DNA of 64,000 bases from Comamonadaceae bacterium (GTDB taxonomy: Bacteria; Pseudomonadota; Gammaproteobacteria; Burkholderiales; Burkholderiaceae_C). Position numbers and translations under genes: made by a program. The DNA lies in assembly GCA_947478725.1 (NCBI GenBank), contig CANJWZ010000001.1, positions 220,630-284,629 on the forward strand. Reading direction: 5' to 3'. Below the pieces are notes generated by a model, which was given only the letters and a program-made list of their open reading frames with translations, was not told the DNA's origin and searched no databases. This document shows positions 59,540-64,000 of the stretch, piece after piece; within the stretch, counting starts at the first letter, position 1, and each line of letters opens with the position of its first letter.

Positions 59540-60450
59540 TTTTTTTGCCCTGCCATGAATGATTCAATCGTGCGTTCAATACCTTTTTGCAATGGGTATT
59601 GCGGCACAAAGCCAACTTCATCGCGCAACCGGCTGACATCAGCGACCAGCGCTGCAGGATCGGCAGGATTCGCGGGAATGGCTCCCAGTTCAACCAGGTC
59701 ACGCCGACCCAGTTGGTCGGCAATCGCATACACAATATCCTTTAACAAGGCAGGATGCCCCGAAGCAATATTGACATTGCCTTCGACATCGCTGTCCAGC
59801 AGTGCAACAAACGCCGCAGCGACGTCTTCGACGTACATGAAATCACGACTCTGCTCACCGTGCGTGCAGCGCGCAGGCTTGCCGTCCACTATCGAGCTGA
59901 TCACCGATGGAACGAGCCTGGCAGGATACTCATCCGGACCATAGAGAAAAAAGATTCTTCCCCACGCGCTGGACATTCCGGTTTGCCTCGCCCAGGCCTC
60001 AAGCAGCAGCCGGGTTGCGTGCTTAGCCACGCCGTAGAGGGTCGCCGGCTGACAAGGGGTGGAAGCCTCGGAACATTGCGCATAAGACCAGTCGTATTCC
60101 GCACAGGTACCAGCCATGACCACACGCCGCCCGCCTTCCCCATGAAAAGCCTGCATGAGCGAGAGGCTGGCATTGACCCATTGCAGGTTCTCGGGCGCAG
60201 CCCAGAACTTTCCAGGGACAGCATACCAAGCCAGGTGAAGCAGGTGGGATGGCTTGACAGTCCGGACAACTGCGGCGACTTTAGCCGGATCAAGAAGGTC
60301 GGCCTGATGCCACTTAAACGTCGCCGTCTCCAGTTGTGCGGGCGAAGCGGCAGTCGATACTGCATGAACTTCATAACCGGCAGCTTCGAGAAAAGCGGTC
60401 GTGTGTTTCCCGATGAAGCCGCTGGCGCCTGTAACCAGCACTCTTTTCAC
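59536..60450 (-). CDS. NAD-dependent epimerase/dehydratase family protein
   Basis: The 304-residue extended SDR has KRVLVTGASGFIGKHTTAFL, then HLLHLAWYAVPGKFWAAPEN, catalytic Thr/Tyr region VVMAGTCAEYDWSY and LYGVAKHATRLLLEAWARQT (YxxxK). It resembles nucleotide-sugar 4-reductases or epimerases that act after a 4,6-dehydratase. It starts with GTG overlapping the previous stop (GTGA). With the RfbC-like and C-methyltransferase genes it likely finishes a deoxy or branched sugar. Confidence 0.82.
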   Translation of the reverse strand: MKRVLVTGASGFIGKHTTAFLEAAGYEVHAVSTAASPAQLETATFKWHQADLLDPAKVAAVVRTVKPSHLLHLAWYAVPGKFWAAPENLQWVNASLSLMQAFHGEGGRRVVMAGTCAEYDWSYAQCSEASTPCQPATLYGVAKHATRLLLEAWARQTGMSSAWGRIFFLYGPDEYPARLVPSVISSIVDGKPARCTHGEQSRDFMYVEDVAAAFVALLDSDVEGNVNIASGHPALLKDIVYAIADQLGRRDLVELGAIPANPADPAALVADVSRLRDEVGFVPQYPLQKGIERTIESFMAGQKK

Positions 60451-60980
60451 AAAATAAAATCCGGATAATCGCGATCCCGTTCAGAGATCACCCTGTGATC
60501 TTCATGCGGCCACTCTATGGCGAACTGAGGATCGTTCCATCGCACGCTACGGGAGAACTCCGGATGATAGGGTACGGAAACCATATAAAAAACTTCTGTA
60601 TCTTCAACCAAGGATTGAAACCCATGTGCAAACCCAACAGGAACATAAATCATGCGCCGATTCACAGCACTTAATTCCACCGAGATCCATTGCCTGAAAG
60701 TATCTGAATCGGGCCGCACGTCGACTATGACATCGTAAATGGATCCTACAGTGCATCTGACAACCTTGGTCTCCGCGTGTGGAGCCCCCTGATAGTGCAT
60801 ACCGCGCAATGTCCCACGCTTTTTGTTAAAAGAAAAGCTGCATTGCGCAAGACGGGGATCTAGGCCGTGCTTTATAAACTCATCAGCACACCAACTGCGG
60901 GCAAAAAAACCGCGTTCGTCTTCCATTGGCTCCACATCAATGATGAAGGCGCCTTTCAGTCGAGTTTCTATGAATTTCAC
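60447..60980 (-). CDS. dTDP-4-dehydrorhamnose 3,5-epimerase-like protein
   Basis: The 177-residue cupin has RfbC features: FIIDVEPMEDERGFFARSWC, CSFSFNKKRGTLRGMHYQGA (catalytic His), MIYVPVGFAHGFQSLVEDTE and VPYHPEFSRSVRWNDPQFAI. The usual RWDDP is RWNDP here. It epimerises a 4-keto-6-deoxy nucleotide sugar. The dTDP-glucose synthase and dehydratase are absent from the window, so the nucleotide may be CDP or dTDP. GTG 60980 overlaps the methyltransferase stop (GTGA). Confidence 0.85.
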   Translation of the reverse strand: MKFIETRLKGAFIIDVEPMEDERGFFARSWCADEFIKHGLDPRLAQCSFSFNKKRGTLRGMHYQGAPHAETKVVRCTVGSIYDVIVDVRPDSDTFRQWISVELSAVNRRMIYVPVGFAHGFQSLVEDTEVFYMVSVPYHPEFSRSVRWNDPQFAIEWPHEDHRVISERDRDYPDFIL

Positions 60981-62224
60981 GCAAGCACCTGTACGCTGGG
61001 AATCGGGATGACAAACTTGGCACCCCACTCACGCACATAAGCCATCTGGTCCATGATTTCCTTCTTCAGATTCCACGGCAGTATGAGTATGTAATCGGGC
61101 TTGGTTTCCCGAATTTTCTCAGGAGAATAAATCGGCAACCGCGTACCTGGCAAATACAGGCCTTGCTTGTACAGACTGTTGTCCACCACGTAATCGAGAA
61201 AGTCCGAGCGAATGCCGCAGTAATTGAGCAAGGTGTTTCCCTTGGCCGCCGCGCCATAGCCAACAACACTCTTGTTGTCGCGCTTGGCTTTGATCAGAAA
61301 CTCGAGCAAGGCTTGCTTGGTTTCGCAAACCTTATGAGCGAACCCTGTGTAGGTTTCAAGCTGGCCCAGTCCAAAGTCAGCCTCTTGCGTGCGCATCGCT
61401 GGCACACGGGGCGACACGGCCTGCTTGCCGGTCTCGGGGTGCTGGGCATAAATTCGGATGGAACCCCCATGCGTCGGTAATTCCTCGACGTCAAACATCG
61501 TGAGGCCATGATGCGCAAATACCTTTTCGACCGTCTGAAACGACAAGTATGAAAAATGCTCGTGGTAAATCGTGTCAAACTGGTTGTCTTCGATCATCCG
61601 CAACAGATGCGGAAACTCCATCGTGATCACGCCTTCGGGCTTGAGCAAGATCTTCATGCCGCGCACAAAGTCATTGAGGTCAGGCACATGGGCCAGTACG
61701 TTATTTCCGAGCAAAAGGTCGGCGCGGGTACCGCTGGCCGCAAGTTCTGTGGCAGTTTGGGTACCGAAAAACTTCACCAGCGTATCAACGCCTGCGGCCT
61801 GGGCGACCTTGGCCACGTTGTCTGCCGGTTCTATGCCAAGCACCGGAACGCCTGCCGCCTTAAAGTATTTCAGCAGATAGCCATCATTACTGGCAATTTC
61901 AACGACCTGATGCTGGGAGCCCAACCCAAACCGCTTGGTCATCTGACCTGTATAGGCCTCGCAGTGACGCAGCCACGACTGCGAATAAGACGAAAAGTAG
62001 GCGTAGTCGTCAAATATCTCCTGCGGACTCGCGAACTGCTCTAACTGCACAAGATAGCAAGCCTCGCACACATAAGCATGCAGCGGATAAAACCTTTCCA
62101 TCCGATCAAGCGCCTCGGGCTTGACGAACGCATTGGATAGCGGCGACATACCCAAATCGCTAAAAGTGCGAGTCAGTGGGGTAGCGCAAAAACGGCATGG
62201 TCTTGTACGAATCATCGCGGTCAT
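60977..62224 (-). CDS. Sugar C-methyltransferase (NovU/TylC3-like)
   Basis: The 415-residue protein has an N-terminal zinc-binding part (CRFCATPLTRTFSDLGMSPL, YVCEACYLVQLEQ), a SAM domain (VVEIASNDGYLLKYFKAAGV, LLGNNVLAHVPDLNDFVRG) and a C-terminal domain (GYGAAAKGNTLLNYCGIRSD). This three-part layout is that of C-methyltransferases acting on 4-keto-6-deoxy sugars. It implies a branched-chain sugar in the polymer, made with the RfbC-like and SDR enzymes downstream. Confidence 0.88.
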   Translation of the reverse strand: MTAMIRTRPCRFCATPLTRTFSDLGMSPLSNAFVKPEALDRMERFYPLHAYVCEACYLVQLEQFASPQEIFDDYAYFSSYSQSWLRHCEAYTGQMTKRFGLGSQHQVVEIASNDGYLLKYFKAAGVPVLGIEPADNVAKVAQAAGVDTLVKFFGTQTATELAASGTRADLLLGNNVLAHVPDLNDFVRGMKILLKPEGVITMEFPHLLRMIEDNQFDTIYHEHFSYLSFQTVEKVFAHHGLTMFDVEELPTHGGSIRIYAQHPETGKQAVSPRVPAMRTQEADFGLGQLETYTGFAHKVCETKQALLEFLIKAKRDNKSVVGYGAAAKGNTLLNYCGIRSDFLDYVVDNSLYKQGLYLPGTRLPIYSPEKIRETKPDYILILPWNLKKEIMDQMAYVREWGAKFVIPIPSVQVLA

Positions 62225-62230
62225 TTTAGA

Positions 62231-63631
62231 TCAGGCTTTCGAGGGAAGAGTATTGTGAAAAGAATGACGAAAGTCACGCCACGCAGCAAGCGCTCCAGCC
62301 ACCCCAAGGGTAACCAGCAGCATCAAGAAACCATAGCGCAGGCGGTATAAAGATCCGATATTCGGCGTGGCATAGCTATAGATCAACAGCAAAATGCCAC
62401 CAAATGAAGCACAAAGCCAGAGTTCTACTTTAAAGCGCCAGCGCCACAAAGCGTAGGGCAGGAACAGCAATGCGAAATAGACCCCGACCATTTCAACACC
62501 TGCCACACGTCGCATGATCGTCCCCCCGCTGCTATGCCCTGTGTTCACCCAGTCGGACGGAAACGGCGCAAACAACCCCAACTGAATGGCGCGCGGAAAG
62601 TAGCTTATAAAATCCGTGGCGCTCAGCAACTCCCGCTTACGGTCAGTCATGCTTCCTGCAGCGTCGTAACCAGGGGTCACGAAATAGCCATTTCGGAGCA
62701 CGGCGATACGAAGAAAACTGTTTTCAATGAATCGCGGCAAACCCTCTGTGGGCCGCCATCGTTCCTTGGCGAAATCTGCACCATGCCATGAGAAACCATC
62801 AGTCTGAGCGTTGAGCTGCGGCACTTCTGCAGTGCCTCGGGTTTCAACCGGGGCAAATTTCAGAGCCAACGGAATTGCACCCAAGGCGACGATTGCAAAA
62901 ATGCATGTCTTCCACGGAAGCACGCGTTTTACGCCTCTGGCAATAAACAATAGCGTCAGCCCGGCAGCAAAAATCGCCCCCATCCCCTGCATCAGCTGGA
63001 AAGCATACGTACGCACACTGCCCATAAGTATCAAACCCACGCCCAGCCAGAACAGCCCCGTCAAGACGGCCCGCCAACCCGAGCACCAGGTCTGCACTCT
63101 GGCCAATAAAACCCAACCGTAAAGACACAGAAAGGCACCAGCGAAATAAAATCCGTCCTTTTGGATCTGCGCGTACCAAGCCATGGCGGAGGGAAAAAAA
63201 ACAAAAGGCAATGCGGCGCAAAAAGCGATGCCATCATCGTTGCCCAATAAACGGATCATCTGCATCAGAACCGTGCCCGCGGTGGCATGAAGCGCCGCAT
63301 TGAGCGGTATCAAAACATAAGGTTCAGGAACAGTCAGCGCATAAAACGCCGCAGCCATTCCTGCCGGGGGATGCCCATAGGGACTAAGTTGCCAGGCGGC
63401 CCACCCCTGGGCATGGATCTTCTGGCTTAGTGCAACGCCTATCTTGTGAAACCCAACCCAGTCACCGCCCATCAGTAGACCGTTTCCCGCATGCAAAGCA
63501 GGTAGCCACAATGGCAGCACCACCCATTGAAGAAGCAAAGCTGAAAGTGCCGCGCAAATAAAAAATAGTAGCCATGCAGCCATCAAAGGGCGCTGACTTA
63601 TCCCAGCAAAGAACAGTTTGTGACGCCTCAT
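62231..63631 (-). CDS. Multi-pass membrane protein of the polysaccharide operon
   Basis: This ~466-residue protein has about ten hydrophobic segments and a large soluble loop near 270–370 (TRGTAEVPQLNAQTDGFSWH region). It resembles GT-C-type or dolichyl-P-mannose-transferase-like proteins in layout, but I recognise no diagnostic motif, so function (polymerase, transferase or flippase-like) stays open. ATG 63631 shares a base with the stop of the upstream paralogue (TGATG); an in-frame ATG at 63685 would overlap it by 55 bp. The C-terminal part is clearly similar to that paralogue. Confidence 0.7.
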   Translation of the reverse strand: MRRHKLFFAGISQRPLMAAWLLFFICAALSALLLQWVVLPLWLPALHAGNGLLMGGDWVGFHKIGVALSQKIHAQGWAAWQLSPYGHPPAGMAAAFYALTVPEPYVLIPLNAALHATAGTVLMQMIRLLGNDDGIAFCAALPFVFFPSAMAWYAQIQKDGFYFAGAFLCLYGWVLLARVQTWCSGWRAVLTGLFWLGVGLILMGSVRTYAFQLMQGMGAIFAAGLTLLFIARGVKRVLPWKTCIFAIVALGAIPLALKFAPVETRGTAEVPQLNAQTDGFSWHGADFAKERWRPTEGLPRFIENSFLRIAVLRNGYFVTPGYDAAGSMTDRKRELLSATDFISYFPRAIQLGLFAPFPSDWVNTGHSSGGTIMRRVAGVEMVGVYFALLFLPYALWRWRFKVELWLCASFGGILLLIYSYATPNIGSLYRLRYGFLMLLVTLGVAGALAAWRDFRHSFHNTLPSKA

Positions 63632-64000
63632 CAGGATTGAACGGAATTTTTTTGCAGTGAAACTTTGCCATCCAGACGGTGCCATATAGACACAGCACCG
63701 GCAAGACCCATTGCGGCAAACATCATGAGGTAGCCGTACCGAGACCGATAAAGACTGCCAATGTTTGGCGTGATATAGGTGTAAAGCAAAAGTAACGTGC
63801 TACAGAAAATGAAGATGATCCAGACCTCGATTTTTCTGCGCCAAAGCCAAAGGGAATATGGCAAAAAAGCCAGCGCGCCATAGACAACGATCATTTCCAT
63901 TGCAGCGATGGTGCGCATAGACCCCGATGTCTGACTACTCCCTCGCGCAAACCAGTCCACAGGGAACGGGGCAGTAAAACCGATCTGGACGGCCCGCGGC
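63631..64000 (-). CDS. Paralogous multi-pass membrane protein (5' end outside window)
   Basis: Only the C-terminal ~122 residues are visible. They align with the end of the downstream gene: APFPVDWFARGSSQTSGSMR versus APFPSDWVNTGHSSGGTIMR, then YITPNIGSLYRSRYGYLMMF versus YATPNIGSLYRLRYGFLMLL. Two tandem copies of the same membrane protein family therefore lie side by side. No assigned function. Confidence 0.75.
   Translation of the reverse strand, partial: PRAVQIGFTAPFPVDWFARGSSQTSGSMRTIAAMEMIVVYGALAFLPYSLWLWRRKIEVWIIFIFCSTLLLLYTYITPNIGSLYRSRYGYLMMFAAMGLAGAVSIWHRLDGKVSLQKNSVQS

Noticed and set aside
1..64000. CRISPR array, tRNA or prophage genes
   Set aside because: No regularly spaced direct repeats, no recognisable tRNA sequence and no phage structural or integrase gene other than xerC.

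Overview
The window reads as chromosomal DNA of a betaproteobacterium, most likely family Comamonadaceae and close to Polaromonas or Rhodoferax. This is inferred from gene content and order: dapF–DUF484–xerC, orphan Bug-family binding proteins, slmA next to argB, a class A RNase P RNA, GTG/TTG starts with weak Shine-Dalgarno signals, and short structured repeats of a kind I associate with that family. No tRNA, rRNA, CRISPR array, prophage or insertion sequence was seen.

Layout. 1–12.4 kb is mostly housekeeping: an RlmI-type rRNA methyltransferase (cut by the left edge), xerC, DUF484, dapF, a carboxymuconolactone-decarboxylase-like protein, a Bug binding protein, a Nudix–metallo-beta-lactamase fusion, rnpB, an FAD oxidoreductase, a ProQ-type RNA chaperone, htpX, DUF3025 and pyrC. 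12.5–19.2 kb holds two convergent operons: Bug protein, PuuE-like deacetylase, GntR regulator and hydantoin/allantoin-type racemase on +, and a gltIJKL-like amino-acid ABC transporter on -. 19.4–25.2 kb is mixed: LysR, a RelE/ParE-type toxin-antitoxin pair with a palindromic operator, an Atm1-type ABC exporter, two thioesterases and an SDR.

25.2–34.3 kb is a fatty-acid beta-oxidation operon of the FadN/FadA/FadE type under a TetR regulator with a clear palindromic operator. 34.4–43.6 kb is a sugar-acid catabolic locus: FAH-family hydrolase and two SDRs diverge from a FadR-type regulator, a TRAP transporter, a UxaA-family dehydratase and an Ldh_2 oxidoreductase. A perfect TGGTC-T-GACCA operator lies between the two arms. 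43.8–46.7 kb is a 3-hydroxybenzoate 4-monooxygenase-like gene divergent from a LysR gene. slmA and argB follow. 48.6–64 kb is one long leftward surface-polysaccharide operon with UDP-GalNAcA genes, an asparagine-synthase-like amidotransferase, several glycosyltransferases (one a tandem fusion), deoxysugar enzymes and two paralogous membrane proteins, the second cut by the right edge.

The most unusual signals are two repeat families. (1) At 40709–40811 and 40861–40963 lie two 103-nt palindromic elements in inverted orientation with identical 24-55-24 geometry. Their outer arms are unrelated, but their 55-nt cores differ at only nine positions, and eight of those form four compensated base pairs. 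(2) A ~57-nt two-hairpin repeat occurs at eleven sites; five are intergenic and six lie in frame inside genes, two of them in signal-peptide coding regions.
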